Positions 1 to 8,420 of a stretch of DNA of 39,263 nt are shown one piece after another. Below the pieces are notes generated by a model. That model worked only from the letters and a program-made list of their open reading frames with translations. It ran no database searches and was not told the origin of the DNA. The stretch is taken from NCBI RefSeq assembly GCF_003247215.1, contig NZ_QKAP01000104.1:1-39263 (forward strand), written 5' to 3'. The stretch's first letter is position 1. The number at the start of each line of letters is the position of its first letter. The DNA comes from Malonomonas rubra. Its GTDB lineage: Bacteria > Desulfobacterota > Desulfuromonadia > Desulfuromonadales > Geopsychrobacteraceae. Made by a program: the position numbers and the translations under genes.

Positions 1-129
1 AGCTCACTTCCTATCGCTTCCTTCAGACCCTGCCGTTGCCAGCAACGCCCTTGCGATTCGGATTGTCTTCCCCCTGATCGGGGCGACGCTTGCTTCTTTC
101 AGCAAGCCGGGTTTGCCAGCTCCGCTGGG
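1..129 (-). ncRNA. Structured non-coding segment, possibly part of a group II intron
   Basis: No convincing reading frame is present. Read on the minus strand, the stretch folds into consecutive hairpins: stems at 88-94/101-107, about 70-83, and 34-39/42-47. A short tract near 15-31 reads GGGTCTGAAGGAAGC on the minus strand, which reminds me of domain I of bacterial group II introns. The window cuts the element off, so neither the intron ends nor an intron-encoded protein can be seen. It could equally be another structured RNA or plain intergenic sequence. The hairpins are visible; the intron assignment is a guess from memory. Confidence 0.25.
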
Positions 130-165
130 CAAACAACAAAACGGGTGGCCAGAAACGGCCACCCG
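130..165 (-). terminator. Rho-independent terminator of the OmpA-type lipoprotein gene
   Basis: A 9-bp perfect stem (142-150 with 157-165, loop AGAAAC) is followed on the minus strand by a T-rich tract. It begins 24 bases past the lipoprotein stop codon. Confidence 0.85.
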
Positions 166-189
166 CTATGCGGATATGGCAAGAGCTGA

Positions 190-864
190 TTACTGGATAT
201 CTCCATCCGGAACAACAAAAACCTCTACACGTCTATTCTGGGCCCTACCACTTTCAGTATCATTCGTGGCAATCGGTTCCAATTCTCCGCGCCCTTCCGT
301 ACCTAACCGCTGACGATCTATCCCACGGAGCATCAGGTATTCGGCAACCGCATTCGCTCGCCGCAACGACAAATCAAGATTATATTGTTCAGAACCTACA
401 CTGTCAGTGTGACCGACAACGACGATCTGCGTTCGCGGATAACGGTTCATGATATCGGCGATCTTATTGAGCGGAGAATGAAAGGTCGACTTGATGGTTG
501 CAGAATTAGAATCAAATGAAACCTCACTATTCATTGTCAGCTTCAGAATCTCATTCTGTTGACGTTCAATTTCTATCTGATGCTGCGCCTGCTCATTAGC
601 CAACTGCTGCTCGAATTCAGTTTGCTGCTTATCCATATAGGCTCCAGCTCCAGCACCGATCGCACCACCGGCGGCAGCCCCGACCAAGGCTCCGCTCAGC
701 ATGCCGCCCGTGCGATCATTCTTATAACCAATGATCGCCCCTGAAACTGCGCCAACCAAAGCCCCTATCCCAGCTCCTTTCTTGGTATTCTCGTGGGTGG
801 TATTGGTGGCACATCCGGCAAGAAGAGCAACAACCACTACAAATACACTTAGCTTTTTCAGCAT
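190..864 (-). CDS. OmpA-family outer-membrane lipoprotein (YiaD-like)
   Basis: A 224-residue lipoprotein expected to anchor the outer membrane to peptidoglycan. The N-terminus MLKKLSVFVVVVALLAGC is a lipoprotein signal with the lipobox cysteine at residue 18. Next comes a glycine-zipper segment of repeated small residues (GALVGAVSGAIIG and a second block), then a short Gln/Glu-rich coiled segment, then a C-terminal OmpA domain containing the GHTDSVG...LS..RA peptidoglycan-binding signature. The start at 864 is chosen over an upstream in-frame codon because AAGGAG lies just before it and because it begins the signal peptide. The gene is monocistronic, with its own terminator downstream. The family is well known; the exact role here is inferred. 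Confidence 0.93.
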   Translation of the reverse strand: MLKKLSVFVVVVALLAGCATNTTHENTKKGAGIGALVGAVSGAIIGYKNDRTGGMLSGALVGAAAGGAIGAGAGAYMDKQQTEFEQQLANEQAQHQIEIERQQNEILKLTMNSEVSFDSNSATIKSTFHSPLNKIADIMNRYPRTQIVVVGHTDSVGSEQYNLDLSLRRANAVAEYLMLRGIDRQRLGTEGRGELEPIATNDTESGRAQNRRVEVFVVPDGDIQ

Positions 865-943
865 TTCAAACTCCTTCAGAAAAAAGGTCTCGTTACGATT
901 ACCATTCTGATTATAACGAGTAAAAATCAAAAGCAGAAGTTCT

Positions 944-981
944 AAACAAAAAGAATGGGAGACCCGTTCAGGTCTCCCATT
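944..981 (-). terminator. Rho-independent terminator of gltA
   Basis: An 11-bp perfect stem (954-964 with 971-981, loop CGTTCA) is followed on the minus strand by CTTTTTGTTT. It sits about 25 bases past the citrate synthase stop codon. Confidence 0.9.
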
Positions 982-1005
982 GAATAACAGCTATATCTGT
1001 TCTGC

Positions 1006-2319
1006 TTAGGCGATGCCAGCAGCTTCTTCCAGCATTGCGGTAGTAAGAGATTTTGGACGCTCAATACCGTAGCCAAGAGCGCGGTCCCAAGTGATGTTGG
1101 CGAGGCAGCCAAGTGCGCGACCGATACCGAACAGAACGGTATAGAACTCGTACTCAGTAACACCGTAATACCACTGGATGACGCCGGACTGAGCATCAAC
1201 GTTCGGCCAGGGGTTCTTAGCCTTACCATGCTCGGTGAGAACTCCCGGAGCCACATCGTAGATCATGGCGACCAGCTTGAACAGCGGGTAGTCCTTGAGG
1301 CCCGGAGTGTTGAGGCAGAACTCGCGCTGCGAGGTGTAACGCGGGTCGGTCTTACGAAGGACGGCGTGGCCGTAACCCGGGATAACCTGACCGCTGTTGA
1401 GGGTCGCCCAGAGAGCTTCCTTGAGGCCTTCTTCGGTCGGCACTTCGCCGCCCAGTTTAGCCATAAAATTCTGGGTCCAGCGAAGAACTTCCTCGTTTGC
1501 CAGACCGTGCAGCGGGCCAGCCAGGCCGTTGATACCAGCGCTGTATGAGTAGTAAGCATCAGACAGTGCCGAAGCAACCAAGTGAGTTGTGTGAGCGGAA
1601 ACGTTACCAGACTCATGGTCGGAGTGGAGGATGAAGTACATCCGGGCAACATCCTTATACTCGTCAGTCTGACCGATCATGTGAGCAAACTGACCGCCCA
1701 TATCCAGTTCCGGATCGGGAGCGATATGGGTGTCGCCTTTGTACTTCATGCGGTAGATGTAAGCACCGATGGGACCGAGGCGAGCCATCAGGGTGTTAGA
1801 ATCTTCGTACATATCTTCCCAGCAGGTCATCTTGTTGAATTTACCTGCGGCGTAGTTCTGAGCGAAAACGGACTCACGCTGCATAGCGACGATTGCGGCG
1901 GAAAACATTGCCATCGGGTGAGAATCACGCGGCATTGCACGCAGCACGTCGATGACATACTCAGGAACAGCGGAACGCTGCTTCCAGTCCTCAACAACCT
2001 CCAGAGTCTGCTCCATGGTCGGAACATCACCGGTCAGCAGCAGGTACCAGAAACCTTCAACGTAGGGGTAATCACTACCAGGAACCTTCGGCAGAGCAGC
2101 GAAAGTCTCAGGAATCGTCATACCGCGGAAACGGATACCTTCCATCGGATCAAGGTAGGAAATATCGGTAACCAGGCACTTGATACCGCGGGCACCACCG
2201 ATGGCCTGACCGATGGTAACATCGCCCAATTTAACATCGCTGCACTCTTTTACCAGCTTGGTGGTGCGAGGACGATGCTCCTGGATTTTCTTAAACAGGG
2301 TTTCTTTCAATGTCGACAT
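1006..2319 (-). CDS. gltA: Citrate synthase, mitochondrial-type (Geobacter-like)
   Basis: Condenses acetyl-CoA with oxaloacetate at the entry of the TCA cycle. The 437-residue protein has the catalytic triad in the expected contexts: His271 in NGLAGPLHGLANEEV, His318 in PGYGHAVLRKTDPRYTSQRE and Asp375 in WPNVDAQSGV. These surroundings match mitochondrial citrate synthase rather than the E. coli type, as is known for Geobacteraceae. The start at 2319 is supported by AAAGGAG six to seven bases upstream; codons further upstream in the same frame give an unlikely leader. The gene is monocistronic, with a promoter at 2538-2566 and a terminator at 944-981. In acetate-oxidising relatives this enzyme is central to energy metabolism and is regulated transcriptionally. 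Confidence 0.97.
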   Translation of the reverse strand: MSTLKETLFKKIQEHRPRTTKLVKECSDVKLGDVTIGQAIGGARGIKCLVTDISYLDPMEGIRFRGMTIPETFAALPKVPGSDYPYVEGFWYLLLTGDVPTMEQTLEVVEDWKQRSAVPEYVIDVLRAMPRDSHPMAMFSAAIVAMQRESVFAQNYAAGKFNKMTCWEDMYEDSNTLMARLGPIGAYIYRMKYKGDTHIAPDPELDMGGQFAHMIGQTDEYKDVARMYFILHSDHESGNVSAHTTHLVASALSDAYYSYSAGINGLAGPLHGLANEEVLRWTQNFMAKLGGEVPTEEGLKEALWATLNSGQVIPGYGHAVLRKTDPRYTSQREFCLNTPGLKDYPLFKLVAMIYDVAPGVLTEHGKAKNPWPNVDAQSGVIQWYYGVTEYEFYTVLFGIGRALGCLANITWDRALGYGIERPKSLTTAMLEEAAGIA

Positions 2320-2676
2320 ACTCTCTCTCCTTTGTGGTGTTGAAAAACAGTTTGCGGATGCCCTGTGGGCAAAAAAGAGGAAAAGGTCCGCATCGCGGAA
2401 AAAACATAGCAACTGCCTGAAAACGCCCGCCCGAACGGTTTCGTTAGCGCAGTTTTTTTTGGAATCTTAGAAAACATTCAGCTAGCCGACATGCTCGGCT
2501 CAAAAAAAACCTTCCGTCACTTAAAATTCCAAATGTTGTTCTAACAACTCATTCCTACCTTGTCAAGCGTATTTTGTATACAGTATCCCCATCCATAGAA
2601 GATCTAATCAGACCCTACCGGTAAGCTATTTTTTCTCTTGATTTATATATCAGCATCGCTAAAATGCCCAAATATT
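2320..2676. other. Divergent intergenic region gltA / dus
   Basis: 357 bases without a gene. It holds the gltA promoter (2538-2566), a roughly 210-base gltA leader and a small hairpin AGCCGA-catgc-TCGGCT near 2482-2498 beside an A8 run. The plus-strand promoter for the dus operon probably overlaps: TTGTCA at 2560-2565 is the near-palindromic partner of the gltA -35 box, but no good -10 element follows it. Confidence 0.6.
2538..2566 (-). promoter_or_regulatory. Sigma-70-type promoter of gltA with an overlapping inverted repeat
   Basis: On the minus strand: -35 TTGACA (2561-2566), a 17-base spacer, -10 TAGAAC (2538-2543). The -10 lies inside a perfect inverted repeat GTTGTT-CT-AACAAC (2535-2548), a plausible repressor operator. 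The promoter match is direct; the operator role is inferred. Confidence 0.65.
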
Positions 2677-3663
2677 ATGCAAATCATTTCCCCTCGTATC
2701 GGCTCACTACAGCTTGAAAATCAGCTTATCCTCGCACCGATGGCCGGCATCACAACCCTGCCGTATCGACGGATCATGAAGATTTTCGGTGCCGCTTTGG
2801 TTTACTCCGAAATGGTCAGTGCCAACGGCCTGATCCGTGACGGAAAAAAAACACGCGAATTGTTGGTCAGCTGCCAGGAAGAGGCTCCTCTCGGCATACA
2901 ATTGTTTGGTGACGATCCCGAAGTCCTTGCTGAGGCAACCTCGCTGATCGCCGACCAGTGTGCCTTGCTCGATATCAACATGGGCTGCCCGGTAAAAAAA
3001 GTCATTCGCAGCGGAGCAGGCAGTGCACTACTGAAGGATCCTGATCGTGTTGCCCGGATCACCCGCGCGGTCAGAGCAGCATATTCGGGTCCACTGACGG
3101 TAAAAATCCGTTCCGGGTGGGATGTTAACCGTATCAATTATGTAAAAATTGGTAAAATTGCTGAACAGGAAGGTGCTGACGCGGTCACCCTGCATCCCAG
3201 GACACGCAGTCAGGCCTTCGGAGGAAAAGCCGAGTGGCGGCAGATCGCTGAGCTGAAACAGGCATTGCAGATTCCGGTCATCGGCAGCGGCGATATCTTT
3301 TCTGCCACAGATGGCATTCGGATGCTCGAACAGACCGGCTGTGACGCAATCATGATCGGTCGTGGTGGCTACGGAAACCCATGGCTGCTCCGCGATATTT
3401 TATTATTGCTGACTGGGAAACCACTGCCCAGCGTAACTCCTTCGGAGAAAAAACGGGTCGCCCTGCAGCACCTGCACTGGCATCGTGAGCAATTTGGCGA
3501 ACGAAAGACCCTTTTCGAGATGCGCAAACATCTCTGCTGGTACGCACGTGGCTTGTCAGGTGCCAGCCATTTCCGCGCAGAACTGCAGAAAGCGAACGAT
3601 CTGTCACAGCTGATCGCGCAGGTTGAATTTTTCTTTAACAAGGTAGACAACGATGCCAACTAA
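2677..3663 (+). CDS. dusB: tRNA-dihydrouridine synthase (DusB / NifR3 family)
   Basis: Flavoenzyme that reduces specific uridines of tRNA to dihydrouridine with NAD(P)H. The N-terminus LILAPMAGITTLPYRR and the active-site block DINMGCPVKKV, with catalytic Cys104, are diagnostic, as are HPRTRSQAF and the FMN-site segment IMIGRGGYGNPW. The start is placed at ATG 2677 (328 residues), because family members begin a few residues before LQLENQLILAPMAG. An in-frame TTG at 2638 is less likely, and neither start has a strong Shine-Dalgarno site. The last codons overlap the next gene by 11 bases, so translation is probably coupled. The order dus - NtrB-like - NtrC-like matches the nifR3-ntrB-ntrC operon known from Rhodobacter and others. 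Confidence 0.92.
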   Translation: MQIISPRIGSLQLENQLILAPMAGITTLPYRRIMKIFGAALVYSEMVSANGLIRDGKKTRELLVSCQEEAPLGIQLFGDDPEVLAEATSLIADQCALLDINMGCPVKKVIRSGAGSALLKDPDRVARITRAVRAAYSGPLTVKIRSGWDVNRINYVKIGKIAEQEGADAVTLHPRTRSQAFGGKAEWRQIAELKQALQIPVIGSGDIFSATDGIRMLEQTGCDAIMIGRGGYGNPWLLRDILLLLTGKPLPSVTPSEKKRVALQHLHWHREQFGERKTLFEMRKHLCWYARGLSGASHFRAELQKANDLSQLIAQVEFFFNKVDNDAN

Positions 3664-4780
3664 AAACCGGCCATCCTCACGCGAATATGCCATGATATTG
3701 GAAAATATAGAGGATGCCGTCATCGCTCTCGACCAACAGGGAATCATCAGCCTGTTCAACCCTGCCGCACAGAATTATATCGGCATGTCTGAAAAACAAT
3801 GTATTGGGCGCCTCTTCTTCGAACGATTCGGCCACCAGAAAATACTTTGTAAACTGGCACGTACCACACTAGACAAGGGTCGCTCCATATCCGACCACGA
3901 AGCTGTCGTGCTACGTATGCCGGGAACCAAACCGCGTCCGGTCAGCACCACTGTTTCGCCGATCTTCGCCAGCAATGGTGTCCAGCAGGGAGCAGTCATG
4001 ATTCTACGTGACCTGACCCAGGTCCGCACCTTGGAAGAGACCCTGAAGCGGGCCGATCGGCTGTCGATGGTTGGGACCATGGCTGCTGGTTTGGCCCACG
4101 AAATCAAAAATCCTCTCGGTGGCATCAAGGGGGCGGCACAACTGCTTCAGATGGAACTGGGCAAAGATAACGATCTACAAGAATATACCCAACTGATGAT
4201 CCGTGAAACCGAACGGGTCAACCGCATCATCGAAGAACTTCTCGACCTGTCCCGACCGCGCAAACCTCAACCCGGAAAGGTCAATATCAGCCAAGTCCTC
4301 GATGAAATTGTCATGCTGCAAAAGCAGGCGGTTGCAGAGCGTGCTATTAGATTTAAACTGCATCTCGACCCGAGTATTCCCGATATCAGCGGTGACCGCG
4401 ACCTGCTGGTCCGCTTATTCCTGAATCTGATTAAAAATGCCGGTGAAGCCTCTCCCAATGGCGGCAGGGTGAACATTGAAAGTCGTATCGACTCCGAGTA
4501 CCATATGAGCTTTCCTGGAGCCAAACCAACCCCGATGGTGCTGATTACCATCAGCGACGACGGTCCCGGCATCCCACAGCAAAAGCTGGAACAGATCTTC
4601 ACCCCCTTCTATACCACCAAGGACGGTGGCAGCGGCCTCGGCCTACCAATCTGCCAGAAAATCGTCACCGATCACGGCGGTTTCATGCAGTTTGTCAATC
4701 GCACGGAAGGCGGAACCGCCGTCAAGGTTTCCCTGCCCCTGATAAGCAACCGCGAAAACGAATCGAACATAAATTCATAA
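3653..4780 (+). CDS. NtrB-like PAS sensor histidine kinase
   Basis: A 375-residue soluble kinase with no membrane segment. A PAS domain covers about residues 11-125, followed by a dimerisation/phosphoacceptor helix with His149 in GLAHEIKNPLGGIKGAAQLL, then a GHKL ATPase domain with the N box at about 251-265 (Asn262), DDGPG at 302-306 and the G2 box GGSGLGL at 325-331. Architecture and H-box match NtrB/GlnL. The start overlaps the dus stop, and the partner response regulator begins 11 bases after this stop. Neither glnA nor glnB is adjacent, so whether the signal is nitrogen status or something else is undecided. The kinase assignment is firm; NtrB orthology is inferred. Confidence 0.9.
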   Translation: MPTKNRPSSREYAMILENIEDAVIALDQQGIISLFNPAAQNYIGMSEKQCIGRLFFERFGHQKILCKLARTTLDKGRSISDHEAVVLRMPGTKPRPVSTTVSPIFASNGVQQGAVMILRDLTQVRTLEETLKRADRLSMVGTMAAGLAHEIKNPLGGIKGAAQLLQMELGKDNDLQEYTQLMIRETERVNRIIEELLDLSRPRKPQPGKVNISQVLDEIVMLQKQAVAERAIRFKLHLDPSIPDISGDRDLLVRLFLNLIKNAGEASPNGGRVNIESRIDSEYHMSFPGAKPTPMVLITISDDGPGIPQQKLEQIFTPFYTTKDGGSGLGLPICQKIVTDHGGFMQFVNRTEGGTAVKVSLPLISNRENESNINS

Positions 4781-4791
4781 GGAAAAAGCCG

Positions 4792-6228
4792 ATGTCGATT
4801 AATCGTATACTTGTTGCCGATGATGAAGAAAGTATCCGCTGGGTTCTTTCCCGGGCGTTGAAAAAAAAAGGGTTTACGGTGGATCTAGCGGAAGACGGCA
4901 AGCAGGCTCTCAGCATGTTCCGCAACAACCGCTATGATCTCGCGGTGCTTGATATCAAGATGCCCGGACTGCAAGGGCTGGAACTTCTCAAACAGGTCCA
5001 GGCAGACTACCCAGAGACTCTGGTGGTGATCATGACCGCAGAGTCGACCATGGAAAACGCCGTAGCTGCAATGAAAAACGGCGCCTACGACTACCTCACC
5101 AAACCATTTGACTTGGATGCCCTGGACGCCATCATTCTGAAAGCACAAAAAGCCGCCGAAGTCAGTGAACAAATCGGCCATCTAAAAGACGAACTTCAAG
5201 AGCAGTACAGTTTCGGGCGGACCATCATCGGCAACAGTCAGCCGATGCAGGAAGTCTACAAAACCCTCGGCCGGGTCGCCGGTTCGGATGTCACGGTACT
5301 GGTCACCGGTGAAAGCGGCACCGGCAAAGAACTGATCGCGCGGGCGATCCACTTCAACAGCCCGCGGCTAGGCAAGCCGTTTGTCGCCATCAACTGTGCG
5401 GCGATCCCGCGTGAACTCCTGGAAAATGAGCTGTTCGGCCACGAGCGGGGAGCTTTTACCGGCGCTACCGATCGCAAGGCAGGTAAATTCGAGCAGGCCA
5501 ACGGCGGCACCTTGTTCCTTGATGAAATTGGCGACATGCCGCTGGAGCTTCAGGCAAAACTGCTGCGCGTTTTGCAGGAAAAAGAGATCACCCGGACAGG
5601 CGGCAGCCAAACAATGCAGATCGATGTCCGCATCGTCGCGGCAACCAACCAGAATATTGCCGAACTGGTCGAAAAGAAGCAGTTCCGCGAAGACCTTTAC
5701 TACCGTCTCAACGTCGTACCGATCAGTCTTCCCGCGCTGAACCAGCGCAAAGACGACCTCCCGGCGCTGGTCGAATTCTTCCTTAAAAGAGCCCAAGATG
5801 AGCTCGGCGTAGGTCCCATCGAATGCAGCAAAGAGGCTCTTAACCTGCTCAAACGCCACAACTGGCCGGGCAACGTTCGCGAGCTGGAAAATGTCATCAA
5901 ACGGGCCACTCTGCTCTCCCCCAACAGCATCCTGATGCCATCCGATTTTCCGGGTCTGCTCAGCACTCCGGGGAACAAGAACCAGGATGAATCGCTTGAG
6001 ACCTTGGTTTTACGCAAGCTGGAGAGCTCTCTCGACCCGATGAACCTGCAAGAGTTGGACAATCTCTACGAAATGGTTCTTCATCAGGTGGAACGGCCAC
6101 TGATCAACATTGTCCTGCAGCAGACCCGCGGCAATCAGGTACGCACCGCCGAAATACTCGGCATCAACCGCAACACTTTGCGCAAGAAGATTAAGACCCT
6201 AGAAATTGACGTTAAACGGGGCAGCTAG
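4792..6228 (+). CDS. NtrC-family sigma-54-dependent response regulator
   Basis: A 478-residue transcriptional activator. Its receiver domain (about 1-120) has acidic residues D10-D11, phospho-acceptor Asp54 in AVLDIKMPG, Thr82 and Lys104. An AAA+ sigma-54 interaction domain (about 145-380) carries Walker A GESGTGKE at 173-180, the sigma-54-contacting loop GAFTGA at 220-225 and Walker B GTLFLDEIGD near 239-248. A Fis-type helix-turn-helix ends the protein (LQQTRGNQVRTAEILGINRN). It lies 11 bases after the kinase gene in the same operon. Full motif conservation indicates an active enhancer-binding protein. A sigma-54 promoter lies about 15.6 kb away, before the TRAP transporter; a regulatory link is possible but not shown. 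Confidence 0.94.
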   Translation: MSINRILVADDEESIRWVLSRALKKKGFTVDLAEDGKQALSMFRNNRYDLAVLDIKMPGLQGLELLKQVQADYPETLVVIMTAESTMENAVAAMKNGAYDYLTKPFDLDALDAIILKAQKAAEVSEQIGHLKDELQEQYSFGRTIIGNSQPMQEVYKTLGRVAGSDVTVLVTGESGTGKELIARAIHFNSPRLGKPFVAINCAAIPRELLENELFGHERGAFTGATDRKAGKFEQANGGTLFLDEIGDMPLELQAKLLRVLQEKEITRTGGSQTMQIDVRIVAATNQNIAELVEKKQFREDLYYRLNVVPISLPALNQRKDDLPALVEFFLKRAQDELGVGPIECSKEALNLLKRHNWPGNVRELENVIKRATLLSPNSILMPSDFPGLLSTPGNKNQDESLETLVLRKLESSLDPMNLQELDNLYEMVLHQVERPLINIVLQQTRGNQVRTAEILGINRNTLRKKIKTLEIDVKRGS

Positions 6229-6341
6229 GCACGTATGCCAGTTTGCTAATGCTTGGGAATTTTTAAATGACTGACTCTCTCGTCATGATGGAACTGGCAA
6301 TATTCATTTCAGCACCCCAGTTTAAACGAGAATCCGTGTCA

Positions 6342-6355
6342 GGACTTATAAGTCC
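6342..6355. repeat. 14-bp perfect palindrome at the decarboxylase stop
   Basis: GGACTTATAAGTCC spans the last codons and the stop codon of the minus-strand decarboxylase. There is no T tract, so it is not a convincing terminator. Function unknown. Confidence 0.5.
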
Positions 6356-8289
6356 CGTAATGTTTCCTTTGTGACATAAATCTCCCCATCATAGATCCCT
6401 TGGACATGTACATTTTGGGAAACAATGCTCCGCAGGTAGACAATGGTCCCTTTTTCTATTGCCTGCCCCGGCACCAGCAGTGGAATGCCCGGAGGATAAG
6501 GGGTAACAAGACCGGCCGAGGTCCTGCCGACAGCATTTTCGTAGCTGACACTTTCCCTGCTTCCGAAAAAAGCTTTAGCAGGAATACAATTCAAAGTAAT
6601 TTTAGGCAGACCCTCCAGTTTCTTTTTCCTATTCCTGGCAACTGGAATAGAGACCTTTTTCTGATCCAACTTCTTCAAGGCGTTATAAAGACGGATGACT
6701 TTCGATCTAGTGCCTCCGAGAGTCAGAAGAACCAGCATGGTTGAATGAGTGTATTTTTCAATTTCAAGCCCGATCTCATCCAGCAGATAACGGTGAATCT
6801 CATTGGTGGAGTAATCAAGCTTGGAAACATCGATCAGAATCTTCAATGGATCATGCCCAACATTATCCTCTCTAAAATGAGGAAAGGCTTCCTGAAAATC
6901 CTCGATTCCGAGGATTTTAATGTAACAAAAGTTTTTCATCTGCTCCTTTAATTCGGCGACCTGCTGAAGCAGGTCTTTCAGAAGACGGTAGCCCTCCATT
7001 TCCAGCTGCTTATGGCAAACATCCAGTGAAGCGATAATCTGGTATTTAGGTGATGTACTGACATACATACTGTAAATTTCGTGAAAGAAATCAGCGTCAA
7101 AATCCGGATCGTTTACGTGGATATAACTGGCCTGCGAGAAAGCTGATACGACCTTGTGTGCGGAATGGGTAATATAGTCAGCACCTGAATCGATCGCAGA
7201 ATAATAACGGAATTTCGGATGAAACAGAGAATAGGCAAACCAGGCTTCATCAATAAATACCTTAGTCCCCTTTTCGTGGGCCGCGGCGACTACCGCCCGG
7301 ATGTCCAACAACAGGCCCTCGTAGGTACATCCGGTCAGTACGATCAGTTTCGCATCAGGATTATCCTCTATGGCTTTTCTGATCTCCCCAAGTGTTGGCG
7401 GTGCAAAAATGCCGTAGTCGGGATGAAGTACGCTGCTCAGGTATACCGGTTCAGCACCTGACTGCACTATGCCGTAATGCACAGATTTGTGGCAGTTTCT
7501 GTCTACAATAACCTTGTCTCCGGCTCTCAGTAAAGTCTGCAAAATCACCTTATTGGAGGTACTGGAACCGTTGGTGACAAAGTAGGTTTTGGTGACCTCA
7601 AAAGTGTAGGCTGCTGCTTCCTGAGCCTTCCCTATGGCGTTGGTCCCTTCTGCCAGAGAACCGAGCGACTCCACGGATACAGAAAGGTCTCCCACGAAGG
7701 CATTTCGTCCATAAAAGTGGTAGAAATCATTGATATATGGTGAATTTCTGAAGCTCAAACCACCGCAGTGCCCCGGGGTATGCCATGAATCATTGGTTTC
7801 AGTAATGTAATTTTTATAGGCTTTCCAGAACGGTGTCTGGGCACGATCATCAAAATCATTTAAAATATAGCCCAGTATGGACTCAGGGTCATGAATGATG
7901 TCATCGCGGAAAAAGAATGATTCAATATCAATCGATTCATCGATAATATTCAGCCCCTGATTTTCATTACCAAGAATATAGATCGGAACTGAGACTCGAA
8001 TCTCCTTGATGGCTGAAATGATGTCCACGTTATTGCAGTGCGTCTTCTGCTTCTCTTCATTTATGTCTTCCCAGAATCCTTCTATGTCCCAGCTTAAAAC
8101 GACTGCCTGAATGTCCGGATCGTTTTCAATCTGCCTGATTGCTGACGGTACTGTAGCCGCCTCGCTGATTTCAATCGTTATATCCGATCGTTCAAAATTA
8201 TAAACAGCGCGGGCCATATTCTGGGTGATCTGGTCAAGCAATTCGCGATCATCTTCGATAACCAGAATTTTTAGAAGAGGCAGATTCAT
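6346..8289 (-). CDS. Class-I Orn/Lys/Arg decarboxylase with receiver-like N-terminal domain
   Basis: A 647-residue PLP-dependent basic amino-acid decarboxylase, of the fold used for acid stress or polyamine synthesis. Residues about 6-140 form the response-regulator-like wing domain (ILVIEDD; VVLSWDIEG) seen in LdcI, AdiA and SpeF. The major domain carries HTPGHCGGLSF, a substrate/PLP loop GSSTSNKV, FIDEAWFAY and the PLP lysine in THSAHKVVSAFSQ. The C-terminal domain carries PYPPGIPLLVPGQ. The exact substrate cannot be read from the sequence. The Shine-Dalgarno site before 8289 is weak. The gene is visibly AT-richer than its neighbours (25 of 60 bases GC at 6781-6840, against 35 of 60 at 9001-9060 in dnaB) and has no transporter beside it, suggesting acquisition as a single gene. 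Confidence 0.92.
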   Translation of the reverse strand: MNLPLLKILVIEDDRELLDQITQNMARAVYNFERSDITIEISEAATVPSAIRQIENDPDIQAVVLSWDIEGFWEDINEEKQKTHCNNVDIISAIKEIRVSVPIYILGNENQGLNIIDESIDIESFFFRDDIIHDPESILGYILNDFDDRAQTPFWKAYKNYITETNDSWHTPGHCGGLSFRNSPYINDFYHFYGRNAFVGDLSVSVESLGSLAEGTNAIGKAQEAAAYTFEVTKTYFVTNGSSTSNKVILQTLLRAGDKVIVDRNCHKSVHYGIVQSGAEPVYLSSVLHPDYGIFAPPTLGEIRKAIEDNPDAKLIVLTGCTYEGLLLDIRAVVAAAHEKGTKVFIDEAWFAYSLFHPKFRYYSAIDSGADYITHSAHKVVSAFSQASYIHVNDPDFDADFFHEIYSMYVSTSPKYQIIASLDVCHKQLEMEGYRLLKDLLQQVAELKEQMKNFCYIKILGIEDFQEAFPHFREDNVGHDPLKILIDVSKLDYSTNEIHRYLLDEIGLEIEKYTHSTMLVLLTLGGTRSKVIRLYNALKKLDQKKVSIPVARNRKKKLEGLPKITLNCIPAKAFFGSRESVSYENAVGRTSAGLVTPYPPGIPLLVPGQAIEKGTIVYLRSIVSQNVHVQGIYDGEIYVTKETLRDL

Positions 8290-8420
8290 AGGGCAACTTT
8301 AATCCAGAACTGGATAATAGAAAGTGACAAAAATCCCCGAAATAGGAAAGTAAAAACATATATATTTTTCATGGACTTGTCATGCAGATTCAGCAGACAT
8401 GAAATAGCTTCTTCCTGTCA

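Noticed and set aside
1582-2343. 253-codon plus-strand frame opposite gltA
   Set aside because: Shadow of citrate synthase, whose catalytic residues are all intact on the minus strand.
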